This document shows, one piece after another, positions 38,661 through 48,255 of a DNA stretch of 64,000 bases. The notes below the pieces were generated by a model, which saw only the letters and a program-made list of their open reading frames with translations, made no database searches and had not been told where the DNA came from. The stretch is from assembly GCA_013289515.1 (NCBI GenBank), contig JABCZU010000001.1, positions 37,315-101,314 of the forward strand. Direction: 5' to 3'. Every line of letters begins with the position of its first letter. The first letter of the stretch is position 1. Source of the stretch: Candidatus Babelota bacterium. GTDB taxonomy: Bacteria > Babelota > Babeliae > Babelales > RVW-14. The position numbers and the translations under genes were made by a program.

Positions 38661-40202
38661 ATGAACAGAAGAAAAAGTTCCCCACAATCGTCCATCAAGA
38701 ACATCAGCAAAGCCCTGGCCATAAGCCTTGCCCTAACACAGCTGCCGCTTACCCTCAGTGCCTCATTCTGGAATACAAATACAGCTGAGATGGTTTCAGC
38801 CATTGCACTTGCACCGGCTGCTGGGCTTGCAAGCCACTACGATATCAAAGGGGATATCAAAAAGGCCGCGTTGTACAAGGCTATTGAAAGTGGTATTGCG
38901 CTTATCAACGCCGGACTATTTTTTTATAACAAACCCAAAATTGATAACTTGTTTAAGCACTCTTCAGCATATACACTACTGCAAGAACGAGATTCTATCG
39001 TGCACGGCGCCTGGATGATCTACGATGCAGCCACCCTAAAAACGTGTATACAACGATTACGCAACCAAGTTGTTACTAATACAGACAATGATACTACCAC
39101 CAGCGTAAGCGAGCACGAGGCGCTAGACACCGTTGCTGCAGTCACAGAAAAATCTGATAACAGCGATACTGACAAAAAAATTACCGCATTAGCCAAATGT
39201 TTTCGCATCTACATCTTGCCAATATCACGAGCATTGGCAGCATTCGCCGTTGCACACATACATACGGTGAATGACTTCGATACAAACCCATCATTGCAAC
39301 AGTACCGCTCTACCGCAATGACTGCACAATCATTCCTGCGTTTACTGCACATTGAGGCCGCCCTTGAAAAAGGTCATGCGTATAAAAAGGCGTGCCGGGC
39401 ACTTTTGTGCGTTAATGGTCTTATGTTGATAGGTGAATGTGCTCATACAAAAAATGCCTGGGATCAGCGGACCATTCATCAGAACCAATCTGACGAGCGC
39501 TGTCGTGCCAGGAAACAGAAAATGAATTGCACAACGACTATCTCTACCTACACGAAAAATGATCCAAGGCTCGCAAAAAATCTACAAAAGGCACAACAAA
39601 TAGCCGATGGTAATCCAAGCAATCATGCTGACCAAATTACTTTAGCGGGGGCAAAGCAAGCCATGGCAAAAAATAATGCTGTATACGCTAAGGAGTCTAA
39701 AGAGTTGTATGATGCTGTATTCGGTCAGGGTACAACCGCTCAAGACTTAATGGAAGAAGCTAATAACAAACACACATTGGCAGAAATCGTATTGCAAATG
39801 GTCAAAACCGGGAACATCACTGTTGCTGATGCTGAAAATGATGCACCCTTGCTTGATCGTGCCCTTAACAAGGGAAACATGGAATTACCTCTCATTCCCA
39901 AAGCAGGCTTATCTCCCGCGATCGAACTTGGCCTTAGCGATGATGAAGACGATGCTCCCAACTGGTCCAAAGAAGAATTACAGGCACTTGTTAACCAAAG
40001 AGAACGTGAGTTAAAACAAAGAATAGCAGCGACAGAATCACGCATAGAATCATACGAAAGCATAGGCAATGATAAAATAACCGGAGCCCAATCGGATGCA
40101 TTAGAGAACGCTAGAGGTGTCCTGTCTTGTTTCCAAAAGGAACTTCGCAAACCCAAGCTCCTTTTGGAAAATGCGTGCACAGCCTTAAAAGCCATGGCCT
40201 AA
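38661..40202 (+). CDS. Secreted/membrane protein of unknown function with C-terminal coiled coil
   Basis: Intact ORF (track start 38643; MNRRKSSPQ at 38661), hydrophobic N-terminus, charged C-terminal helices. Confidence 0.55.
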   Translation: MNRRKSSPQSSIKNISKALAISLALTQLPLTLSASFWNTNTAEMVSAIALAPAAGLASHYDIKGDIKKAALYKAIESGIALINAGLFFYNKPKIDNLFKHSSAYTLLQERDSIVHGAWMIYDAATLKTCIQRLRNQVVTNTDNDTTTSVSEHEALDTVAAVTEKSDNSDTDKKITALAKCFRIYILPISRALAAFAVAHIHTVNDFDTNPSLQQYRSTAMTAQSFLRLLHIEAALEKGHAYKKACRALLCVNGLMLIGECAHTKNAWDQRTIHQNQSDERCRARKQKMNCTTTISTYTKNDPRLAKNLQKAQQIADGNPSNHADQITLAGAKQAMAKNNAVYAKESKELYDAVFGQGTTAQDLMEEANNKHTLAEIVLQMVKTGNITVADAENDAPLLDRALNKGNMELPLIPKAGLSPAIELGLSDDEDDAPNWSKEELQALVNQRERELKQRIAATESRIESYESIGNDKITGAQSDALENARGVLSCFQKELRKPKLLLENACTALKAMA

Positions 40203-41123
40203 TAAATAGGCCATCGTCAGCAACGGCATAAAACAAATACCGGCCACCAGCCCAATCAGATTTTTAAGGCGTCCAATGAAATAATATTCAGGGGGCGCTG
40301 TCACAAAAAAATATACCATGACCAGGGCTGAAAGTGCCGCTGCTGCATAGTATGCCGCGTATCCAGTCATAAAAAAATTAATATAAAGCCACCCAAAGCC
40401 CATCACCAGCCATGAAGCGCCCTTGGTACATGCACGCCAGCTTGATGGCCTTCGACAACAACATCCCAGCACGATAAGTAGCATAAGGCCAACCGCATGG
40501 ACGGCATGCCGCTTCATTGCTGCTATTAAATTTTGTAGCCATCGCTGCACACTGCGCGTGAAAGCATCGGCTCCGTGTATCCATGCACGTTCATGTTCTA
40601 TGTCCTGAACATAGGGTGTCCATTGGACCGCTGGTGGCTGTTGATTGGATGCGCTCATGTCCTTGGACGCCAAGGGGACGCGTGCCTCCTTTGCCTCTTG
40701 CCTCTTCAATGCCATCACATGCGTATGCGGCTTTATTACGCCATTCTTATACCCCACCAAGCAGGATAGCGTTACTAATGGGCCGCCACCATCAACAATC
40801 TGACACTGGCCAGGAAGGCAGGCTTCCATCGTGATGGTGAATGGCTGCGTAAACATACGCCTCATTCTTTTGCACAATGGGTCATACAACCGCTTTGGCT
40901 GCACCGTAAGGTGACGCAGCTGTAAACGATAGGGCTCTGTTACTGAAAGACGAAATGCATCGGCATAAACAACCAGCTCGTCACTACTTGGCACAATAGA
41001 AAGTTGTAGGCTAATCATGTGCATAGCAGGCGACGGTTGTTGCTTGATGCGCAGTTCTAATGCCTGGAGCATTGTGCTGGTGATAAGTACAAAAAGACCT
41101 GCTGTTACACGCTGAATGATCAC
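40185..41123 (-). CDS. Membrane protein of unknown function with N-terminal secreted domain
   Basis: Signal peptide MIIQRVTAGLFVLITSTMLQA and C-terminal TM helices; convergent 18-bp overlap with 38661..40202. Confidence 0.55.
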   Translation of the reverse strand: MIIQRVTAGLFVLITSTMLQALELRIKQQPSPAMHMISLQLSIVPSSDELVVYADAFRLSVTEPYRLQLRHLTVQPKRLYDPLCKRMRRMFTQPFTITMEACLPGQCQIVDGGGPLVTLSCLVGYKNGVIKPHTHVMALKRQEAKEARVPLASKDMSASNQQPPAVQWTPYVQDIEHERAWIHGADAFTRSVQRWLQNLIAAMKRHAVHAVGLMLLIVLGCCCRRPSSWRACTKGASWLVMGFGWLYINFFMTGYAAYYAAAALSALVMVYFFVTAPPEYYFIGRLKNLIGLVAGICFMPLLTMAYLLGHGF

Positions 41124-41194
41124 AAAAATCCTTATTCTTTAGAATGCTCCATATGCCATGTTAAGGTATTTTTTATCGGCACCCATATCCGGAG

Positions 41195-41238
41195 TTTATC
41201 CCGAGCTCTGTCGAGGGGACAGGCTCAGGACGAGCGCC
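41195..41238. repeat. R1 palindromic repeat
   Basis: tttatcccgagctctgtcgaggggacaggctcaggacgagcgcc. Confidence 0.7.
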
Positions 41239-41275
41239 TTTTTCATTGCTAGGGTTTTAACACAAAGGACTGCCC

Positions 41276-42943
41276 ATGCCAAAAAAATATCTTATCATCC
41301 TGCTTCTCTGCCTCAGTATGCACCAGGCGTTTGCAAAAAAACAGCAGACAAAAACAACACCACCACGCCTGGTCATTATGTTTGTTATTGATCAGGGCTC
41401 ATGGACGCAATACATACAAAAGCTGCGCCCACACTTTAATGCCGGTTTACACGAGCTGCTCAATGAAGGAATCGTGTACACCAATGCTCATCATCCACAT
41501 GCTATTCCAGAAACCACAACCGGGCACCACGCAATGAGCACCGGCGCCCTGCCAAAGGATCACGGGGGCATTTTGAATCAGTGGATTGACCAGAATTATA
41601 AAAAGATCGCCTATGATGATGATCATTCACCCGAAGCAGCCGTGTATGACAGCAAATGTCCAATAGGCAAATCATGCAAAAATACAATGGTCGACGGCAT
41701 CTCCGATCAATGCCGTCTCGCATCCAAGCAAAGTAATCGGTATAAAGTTTTTGCGCTGGCCATTAAATCATATCCTGCTATTGCAATGGCTAATCGCCGT
41801 GGTAAGGCGCTCTGGTTTGACGCAACAACCGGCAACTTTACCTCTAGTAAAAAATACTTTAAGACTGCGCTTCCTGGCTGGGTACAGGAATTCAATAAAG
41901 AACATGACATTCCCAAGCTAACCAGTATTACCTGGCAGACCTGTTATGAGCTCAAGGACAAGGCCTATACCTTCCCCTACGTAAATAATTATGACTACGC
42001 TGGACACACGAGCCTCATTTCGCGCCGCAAAAAACCGATTGCTATCCCCATCGATCATTCAGCACAATATCCCTACCAATACTTTATGAAAACACCGTAT
42101 GCAACCAAGGCACTTATGGATTTTGCCAAAGACTGTCTTGATAATAATCTGACCGGCAAAGATGATCGTATGTTGCTATGGATAAGTATCAGCACTCTTG
42201 ACCTTGCAGGGCACATTTATGGCCCCGATAGCTTAGAGACGATTGATCTGATGTACCACATTGATAAACAGATCAAAATAATGATGGATCATGCGCGCAA
42301 AAAAGTTGGCGCAAAGAACTGCCTGTTTGGCCTCACCGCTGATCATGGCATTATACCAATACCAGAAATTAGCCAAAAAAGGGGCATTGATAATGCTCGT
42401 CGCATCATGGTACAGCCACTGATTAAAGCGATGAATAAACTGGCACTAAAAAAATATCGCATTAAAGAGGTGATCAAGGGTTTTGAGCCTACCTATTTTG
42501 CACTTAACAAGGAGGCGCTCGATACGCTCAACGAAGATAAACGTGAAAACGCTATCAAGGACCTTAAACACTTCCTTGAAGGGCAAAAGGGTATTAAAAA
42601 AGTATGGACTGCTCATGAGCTGCCAAATCTATCATTTGATGCAAGCGAACAACAAGAAAATTATTATAAGATGCAATACTTTAAAAATCGTATGAGTGGC
42701 CTGATCTGCATGACACACCCCTACTCACTCTTAACGACGTATCCTACCGGAACCTCGCACTGTGACCCGCACAATGACAACACACAGGTGCCCCTTGTCC
42801 TTTATCAACAGGGCAGGTATGAACACAAAACTATTGCTGACCGCGTTGTAATACAACAACTACCAATAACACTGGCCCGCATCTTAGAAGTGGCCCGTCC
42901 ATCAGCATCCAGCTATGAGGTATTGCCGGGCGTTGCGTGGTGA
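41276..42943 (+). CDS. Secreted alkaline phosphatase-superfamily / nucleotide pyrophosphatase-phosphodiesterase protein
   Basis: Signal peptide; LVIMFVIDQGSWTQYI..YTNAHHPHAIPETTTGHHAMSTGALPKDHGGILNQWID; LFGLTADHGIIPIPE; GTSHCDPHNDNTQVPLVLY. Confidence 0.87.
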   Translation: MPKKYLIILLLCLSMHQAFAKKQQTKTTPPRLVIMFVIDQGSWTQYIQKLRPHFNAGLHELLNEGIVYTNAHHPHAIPETTTGHHAMSTGALPKDHGGILNQWIDQNYKKIAYDDDHSPEAAVYDSKCPIGKSCKNTMVDGISDQCRLASKQSNRYKVFALAIKSYPAIAMANRRGKALWFDATTGNFTSSKKYFKTALPGWVQEFNKEHDIPKLTSITWQTCYELKDKAYTFPYVNNYDYAGHTSLISRRKKPIAIPIDHSAQYPYQYFMKTPYATKALMDFAKDCLDNNLTGKDDRMLLWISISTLDLAGHIYGPDSLETIDLMYHIDKQIKIMMDHARKKVGAKNCLFGLTADHGIIPIPEISQKRGIDNARRIMVQPLIKAMNKLALKKYRIKEVIKGFEPTYFALNKEALDTLNEDKRENAIKDLKHFLEGQKGIKKVWTAHELPNLSFDASEQQENYYKMQYFKNRMSGLICMTHPYSLLTTYPTGTSHCDPHNDNTQVPLVLYQQGRYEHKTIADRVVIQQLPITLARILEVARPSASSYEVLPGVAW

Positions 42944-43049
42944 ACTAGCGCTTTACATTTTCTTGCAATATGTAAGGCTACACTTTGACACGCATACGCT
43001 CTGTGCGACCCACCGCATAGACCAGAAATAAAGCAGTGAAGGTTGGCCC

Positions 43050-44438
43050 ATGAGATATCTTTTTACAAAATTACAAGCAGCGCGACACAAAGGCGATCCG
43101 ATTCGCGCCATTTTAAGCTATTGGTTTCCTGAGCTTATCTCTGCGCTCATTTTAATTTCGCTTCCCCCGATGATCGATTCGTGGATTATCTCTCGCTTAG
43201 GATCTACCACCATTTTTGGCGCCGTTGGGATGGGCACCAATTTCCTGCACATGCTTATCAAATTAGCAGAGGCTATTCCTGTCGCAGGCATCGCCATGAT
43301 TGGCCGCCATAATGGAGCCAAAGATTATGAGCAATGTGGCGAAGGCCTTGCCGATACCTTCTGGACAACGTTCATTATCGGCTTCATGCAATTCCTGCTT
43401 ATTTTTTGCATGGCTTCCAGCATTTATCATTGGCTGGGCGTACCGCACGAAATGATCGCCTTTGGCACACCCTTTTTGCAACTTAAATCATTTGGTGTGT
43501 TTTTGATCTTTATCGCGCTTAGCCTATTGGGTTTTATGCGAGCGGTAAAAAACACGCAAATCCCCATGTGCATCAACATAATCGGTATTAGTTTATTCAT
43601 CTTTTTTGATTATAATTTAGTCCTTGGATACTGCGGCTTTCCAAAGCTTGGGCTGATGGGGTCTGCCGTTTCTACCATCATCCAATACACCATCATGAAC
43701 AGCATTGCACTCTACTACATTCTCACCAATCCGGACTACAAAAAATATTTTGCGCGCCTCTTTTTAGGGACCTTTAATATTGCCCGCATTGGCCACCTGC
43801 TCAGCTTGAGTTGGCCGATAATGATCGATAAAATGACGATTGCGGCCTCCTATGTATGGCTTTCAAAAATGATTGCGCCAATGGGAAAGTATGCGATCGC
43901 CACCTTTAATGTCGCCAAAGATTTAGAACGCTTTGCCTTTTTGCCCGTTATTGCATCGGCACAAATTATCACCTTTTTGGTGAGCAATAGCTTGGGAGCA
44001 AAAGATCCGGACGGTGCTAGTGCCAATATCAAAAAGGTCTTTGCATTAACGTGCATTACCCTGGTACCAGCGCTGCTTATACTTGCGTTTAATGCCCCAT
44101 TTTTTATCAGCTTGTTTGATCCACGTGGCAAGATCACCGCCTTTGCAGGCACCGTATTGCCGGCCATCAGCATGCTTGTATTTTTTGACTTCACCCAAGT
44201 CGTTCTTGCTGGGGCCTTGCGCGGCGCTGGCGACGTTAAAACCGTTATGTGGAGCCGGTTCTTTGCATGCACGTGCTTCTTTGTACCGGTGTCATACGGC
44301 CTGGCCTCCATCCCTGGCCTAGCGCAGACAACGCGCTTTGTTCTGGTCTACGGCTCATTTTATATCACCACCGGCCTGATGGGCATCACCTACCTGTACC
44401 GTATCAAGAGTCATAAGTGGCAAAATCGCCAGGTTTAA
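43050..44438 (+). CDS. MATE-family efflux transporter
   Basis: 12-TM-like; GAVGMGTNFLHMLIKLAEAIPVAGIAMIGRHNGAKDYEQ, FDFTQVVLAGALRGAGDVKTVMW. Confidence 0.87.
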   Translation: MRYLFTKLQAARHKGDPIRAILSYWFPELISALILISLPPMIDSWIISRLGSTTIFGAVGMGTNFLHMLIKLAEAIPVAGIAMIGRHNGAKDYEQCGEGLADTFWTTFIIGFMQFLLIFCMASSIYHWLGVPHEMIAFGTPFLQLKSFGVFLIFIALSLLGFMRAVKNTQIPMCINIIGISLFIFFDYNLVLGYCGFPKLGLMGSAVSTIIQYTIMNSIALYYILTNPDYKKYFARLFLGTFNIARIGHLLSLSWPIMIDKMTIAASYVWLSKMIAPMGKYAIATFNVAKDLERFAFLPVIASAQIITFLVSNSLGAKDPDGASANIKKVFALTCITLVPALLILAFNAPFFISLFDPRGKITAFAGTVLPAISMLVFFDFTQVVLAGALRGAGDVKTVMWSRFFACTCFFVPVSYGLASIPGLAQTTRFVLVYGSFYITTGLMGITYLYRIKSHKWQNRQV

Positions 44439-44561
44439 GACCCCGAACCAAAGATGTGAAAACCCCGTACCATAGGGCGGTTGTTTATTCTTGCTTTCCA
44501 TCGTAGAATGGTGAAAAGCAGATCCTCTATTTGGATCGCTACCTTAACATCGGGGATTATT

Positions 44562-45194
44562 ATGAAAACAACAGCATTTCTCCTTAAAATAGTACTACTT
44601 GTCAGCATCGTGTGCTCATTCTCAGGGCCAATGGTGGCAGGCAAAAAGAAAGCGCTCAAAAAGCAACCTATCGCCAGCGCTCCAGCATGCAGTAGCAGTA
44701 GTGCCAATGCACTATCATGCGTTACCGACGATGCTAAAGCCATAGCGCTCAAAAATAATATTGTTAACATTCTCAAACGTGACGATATTCAAGCCGCCAT
44801 CAAAGCTGCTGCCATCCAGGCTGCTATCGTAGTAGGATGCAATCTTGTAGAGCAGGCACTGCTATCAGTAGCGCCAGATAATGCACTTGTACCATACACA
44901 CAAAGCCTCATGGCAAATACAACGGGCACAAGCGTGGATAACACCGTTAGCACCATTCCTTTAGCATTTGTTAGCACGACTATTGTGTCGGTACTGCAAC
45001 GGCAGCTGAGCGCATTGAAACCAACCGATATTGGTCACAACATTGCTCATGCCTTTACCTACAATTTTTTAGCAAGCGCAACCAATCCATTCTCTTCTCA
45101 GGGAATTTTGAGCGCCATCAAAGGTGGCCTTGCAAGCTTTGCCATGGGCAGAGCGATTGGCGCCGTAAAACAAATAGCGCCAGCAAAAATATAA
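44562..45194 (+). CDS. Secreted protein of unknown function
   Basis: Start MKTTAFLLKIVLLVSIVCSFSGPMVAGKKK (signal peptide); Ala-rich hydrophobic body. Confidence 0.5.
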   Translation: MKTTAFLLKIVLLVSIVCSFSGPMVAGKKKALKKQPIASAPACSSSSANALSCVTDDAKAIALKNNIVNILKRDDIQAAIKAAAIQAAIVVGCNLVEQALLSVAPDNALVPYTQSLMANTTGTSVDNTVSTIPLAFVSTTIVSVLQRQLSALKPTDIGHNIAHAFTYNFLASATNPFSSQGILSAIKGGLASFAMGRAIGAVKQIAPAKI

Positions 45195-45341
45195 TCACCC
45201 TTTCACATACCCACCCCTTGCCTCTTTGCTCGTTTGCCTATAAGCTTTTAGGACATAAATAGTTTATTAGGCGCTCAAAATGGTTCGAGACGCTGTTACG
45301 CAGCTCCTCACCACGAGCGCTGTTGAAAAGAACACCCATAA

Positions 45342-45411
45342 GCGCTCGTCCTGCCGTGCCCGCCGTAGCTTTATGCGAAGGCTGGGAGCTTGTCGAAGGA
45401 TATGAGCGCTT
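45342..45411. repeat. R1 palindrome with a second repeat nested inside
   Basis: gcgctcgtcct[gccgtgcccgccgtagctttatgcgaaggctggg]agcttgtcgaaggatatgagcgct. Confidence 0.7.
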
Positions 45412-45445
45412 GTTACTATCATAGCAAATACCCCAAGGATTAGGC

Positions 45446-45730
45446 ATGGCCGAGTTTAGCAAAACAGAATTATTACACATAGCAAATCTATCTGCACTCA
45501 AACTGGAGGACGGCGAGATTGACCTTTTTGCGCAGCAAATACGGGCGATCTTAACCTACGTCGACCAGCTACAGCACATCTCCATAACGGCACAGGCCGA
45601 AGATGTCGGCAATATTAATGTCTTTAGAGAAGACGTCGCCGTCAGAAAAGACTGTACCGACATTGTAGCGCAGGCGCCAGAGACTGATGAAGGTTATTTT
45701 ACCGTTCCCCAAATCCTTGATGCAGCATAA
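45446..45730 (+). CDS. gatC: Asp-tRNA(Asn)/Glu-tRNA(Gln) amidotransferase subunit C
   Basis: LLHIANLSALKLEDGEIDLFAQQIRAILTYVDQLQHI..VFREDVAV..FTVPQILD; adjacent to gatA. Confidence 0.9.
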   Translation: MAEFSKTELLHIANLSALKLEDGEIDLFAQQIRAILTYVDQLQHISITAQAEDVGNINVFREDVAVRKDCTDIVAQAPETDEGYFTVPQILDAA

Positions 45731-45744
45731 TAAAGGCCACACGC

Positions 45745-47184
45745 ATGAATCCTTTTATTACCCTCAAAGAGCTTAAAGCTAAGCTCGATCAAAAAGAACT
45801 ATCAACCAAAGAGGTCATACGCTTTTACGGTGACCGTATCAAAAAATACCAACCAAAACTTAATGCCTTTATTGAGCACTTTGATGATGTCCAGGCACCG
45901 GACATCGCTGATAAAGGCCCATTGGCCGGCATCCCAATAGCAATTAAAGATAACATCTGCCAAAAAGGCCGAACCAACAGTGCCGGTTCAAAAATCCTGG
46001 CTAATTATCGTGCCCCTTACGACGCCACCGTCGTTGCGCACCTTAAAACTGCCGGTGCAGTATCCGTTGGCCGCAGCAACATGGACGAATTTGGTATGGG
46101 CGGTTCAGGCGAGTTTTCAGCCTATGGCCCTACCAAAAATCCGTGGAATACCGACCTAGTCCCAGGTGGCTCCAGCTCAGGATCGGGCGCCGCGGTAGCA
46201 GCCGGCTTAGTGCCGTGCGCATTGGGCACCGAAACAGGCGGCTCCGTTCGTTCACCTGCAACGTTTTGCAATCTTACCGGCCTTTATCCCACCTACGGCC
46301 TCAACTCCCGTTACGGCCTGATTGCATTCACCTCATCCACCGATCAGGTTGGCCTACTGACCAGAACGGTCTATGATAACGCCATGCTCCTATCGGTCAC
46401 GGCAGGCAAGGACGAACGCGATGCAACATCGCTTGATGTTGCCAAAAAAGATTACACGATTGGCCTTGATGGCACCATCCCAGCAGGCCTTAAGATCGGC
46501 ATTATCAAAGATGCTGTCGAAGCTGAAGGGATTGACCCTGAAGTTCGCGCTACCTTTTTGCAAGCGGTCGAGCAGCTTAAAAAGCTGGGAGCCACCATCT
46601 CCTACATTGATCTACCCAACCTAAAGTACGGCATCGCCCTGTACTTTATCATTAGCAGGGCAGAGGCAGCGTCTAACCTGTATCGCTACGATGGTAGTCT
46701 GTACGGTGCACGCAAAATGGACGCAACAAATCTTGCTGACATGTACCTAGGCACGCGCGATGAGGGCTTTGGTCAAGAGGTGAAACGTCGCATCTTAGTT
46801 GGTAATTACGTGCTGTCGGCAGGGCATAAAGATGCCTACTACAACAAAGCACAATCCATCCGAGCAATGCTACGTGCAGAGTTTAATGAGGCCTTCAAGG
46901 CCGTGGATCTGCTCATTAGCCCAACAGCACCGATGCTCCCTTTTGCCATTGGCGGACTTTCACAAGACCCTGTGGCCATGTATATGGCCGATTATTTCAC
47001 CACGCCTAACTGCATCATTGGCACACCAGCGCTCGCAATTCCTGCAGGATTTTCAAAAAATAATCTGCCAATTGGCTTTCAATTTTTTGGTCCCCGCCTA
47101 AGTGAAGCGCTACTGTATAAAGTTGCCCACGCCTTTCAAGAAAGTACTGATTATCACCTCAAAACACCTGCTGGTTACGAATAG
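45745..47184 (+). CDS. gatA: Asp-tRNA(Asn)/Glu-tRNA(Gln) amidotransferase subunit A
   Basis: GPLAGIPIAIKDNICQKGRTNSAGSKIL, GGSSSGSGAAVAAGLVPCALGTETGGSVRSPATFCNLTGLYPTYG amidase signature. Confidence 0.97.
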   Translation: MNPFITLKELKAKLDQKELSTKEVIRFYGDRIKKYQPKLNAFIEHFDDVQAPDIADKGPLAGIPIAIKDNICQKGRTNSAGSKILANYRAPYDATVVAHLKTAGAVSVGRSNMDEFGMGGSGEFSAYGPTKNPWNTDLVPGGSSSGSGAAVAAGLVPCALGTETGGSVRSPATFCNLTGLYPTYGLNSRYGLIAFTSSTDQVGLLTRTVYDNAMLLSVTAGKDERDATSLDVAKKDYTIGLDGTIPAGLKIGIIKDAVEAEGIDPEVRATFLQAVEQLKKLGATISYIDLPNLKYGIALYFIISRAEAASNLYRYDGSLYGARKMDATNLADMYLGTRDEGFGQEVKRRILVGNYVLSAGHKDAYYNKAQSIRAMLRAEFNEAFKAVDLLISPTAPMLPFAIGGLSQDPVAMYMADYFTTPNCIIGTPALAIPAGFSKNNLPIGFQFFGPRLSEALLYKVAHAFQESTDYHLKTPAGYE

Positions 47185-47190
47185 GCTGTT

Positions 47191-48192
47191 ATGAACAACT
47201 CCTTTTGGCAAGAATCGATTAAGATCGAAAATTTAACCATCCCGCGCTTTATGGCCGCCCCGCTTGATGGCGTCACTGACTCGCCACTGCGTCAGCTTAT
47301 TCGTCACTTCAGCCCAACTGAACTGCTGATGACCGAGATGCGCCACGTTGCCTGCGTCAGTAATGAGAAAGATGGCCGTACACTAAAATATGATCCGGTT
47401 GAACAGCCGCTGGCATTTCAATTTTCAGCCAACAAACTTGATTTCATCGATCAAGCGGTTGAAAAAGTTATTGCCGCCGGCTTTATCATGATCAACCTTA
47501 ATTGCGGATGCCCTGCTCCCTGCGTTACCAAATCTGGTTCAGGATCGGCACTGATGGCCGACATCCCCCGCTTTATTCAGATCATTAATCAATTCACCAA
47601 GGCTATTAACGGCCGTGTGCCATTCACCGTCAAGATTCGTGCTGGCTATAAACAAAAAAATGCGCTTGAATTTGCAAAAGTTGCACAGGATCATGGCGCA
47701 TCATCCATCATGATTCATCCGCGCACGCAGCCAGAAGGCTTTACGTCACGTCTTGATTTTGACTTGGCACGCCAAGTGAAAGAGGCTTTAAGCGTGCCAG
47801 TTGTTTTTTCTGGCAATATCAATAGCTTTGCGCATGCCAAACGCGTGCATGAATTAACTGGCGTCGACGGCTTTATGATTGGCCGTGCACTCTGGGGCGC
47901 ACCGTGGAAAATGCGCGAAATTACTGATGCGGCGCAAGACAAAGTATTTACGGTGGATACGTCGTTGGCACTTGATTACGCTCTCAAACACCTAGATCTT
48001 AATCTTCAGTGCTTTGGCCCACGCGGCTTTATTCCATTCAAAAAGCAGTTGCCTCAGTACATTCGTAGCGTTCATGATGCATCCACCTGGCGTGGACGGT
48101 TATTGCAGACGCAATCAGCTGATGATATGCGGGCAATGTTACAAGAACTTGTACAGCCAACACAGAGACAGACCTCTGGTATTAGTATCTAA
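47191..48192 (+). CDS. dus: tRNA-dihydrouridine synthase
   Basis: MAAPLDGVTDSPLRQLIRHFSPTELLMTEM, INLNCGCPAPCVTKSGSGSALM, MIHPRTQPEGF, VFSGNINSFAHAK..GVDGFMIGRALWGAPW. Confidence 0.93.
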   Translation: MNNSFWQESIKIENLTIPRFMAAPLDGVTDSPLRQLIRHFSPTELLMTEMRHVACVSNEKDGRTLKYDPVEQPLAFQFSANKLDFIDQAVEKVIAAGFIMINLNCGCPAPCVTKSGSGSALMADIPRFIQIINQFTKAINGRVPFTVKIRAGYKQKNALEFAKVAQDHGASSIMIHPRTQPEGFTSRLDFDLARQVKEALSVPVVFSGNINSFAHAKRVHELTGVDGFMIGRALWGAPWKMREITDAAQDKVFTVDTSLALDYALKHLDLNLQCFGPRGFIPFKKQLPQYIRSVHDASTWRGRLLQTQSADDMRAMLQELVQPTQRQTSGISI

Positions 48193-48200
48193 TGCACAAA

Positions 48201-48255
48201 AACCGTTCGCCCCGATGGAGGCTTGTTTCAAGCCGAGTAGAGGGGTGCGAACGAT
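48201..48255. repeat. R3 palindromic repeat between dus and mreC
   Basis: ccgttcgccccgatggaggcttgtttcaagccgagtagaggggtgcgaacg. Confidence 0.75.

Noticed and set aside
39740-40195. 151-aa antisense ORF inside 38661..40202
   Set aside because: Antisense shadow; no domain or signal peptide.
43850-44311. 153-aa antisense ORF inside the MATE transporter
   Set aside because: Antisense shadow of a confident coding gene.
48014-48253. N-terminal 80-residue extension of the mreC ORF
   Set aside because: Overlaps dus and the R3 repeat; the typical MreC N-terminal TM begins at 48254 or 48269.
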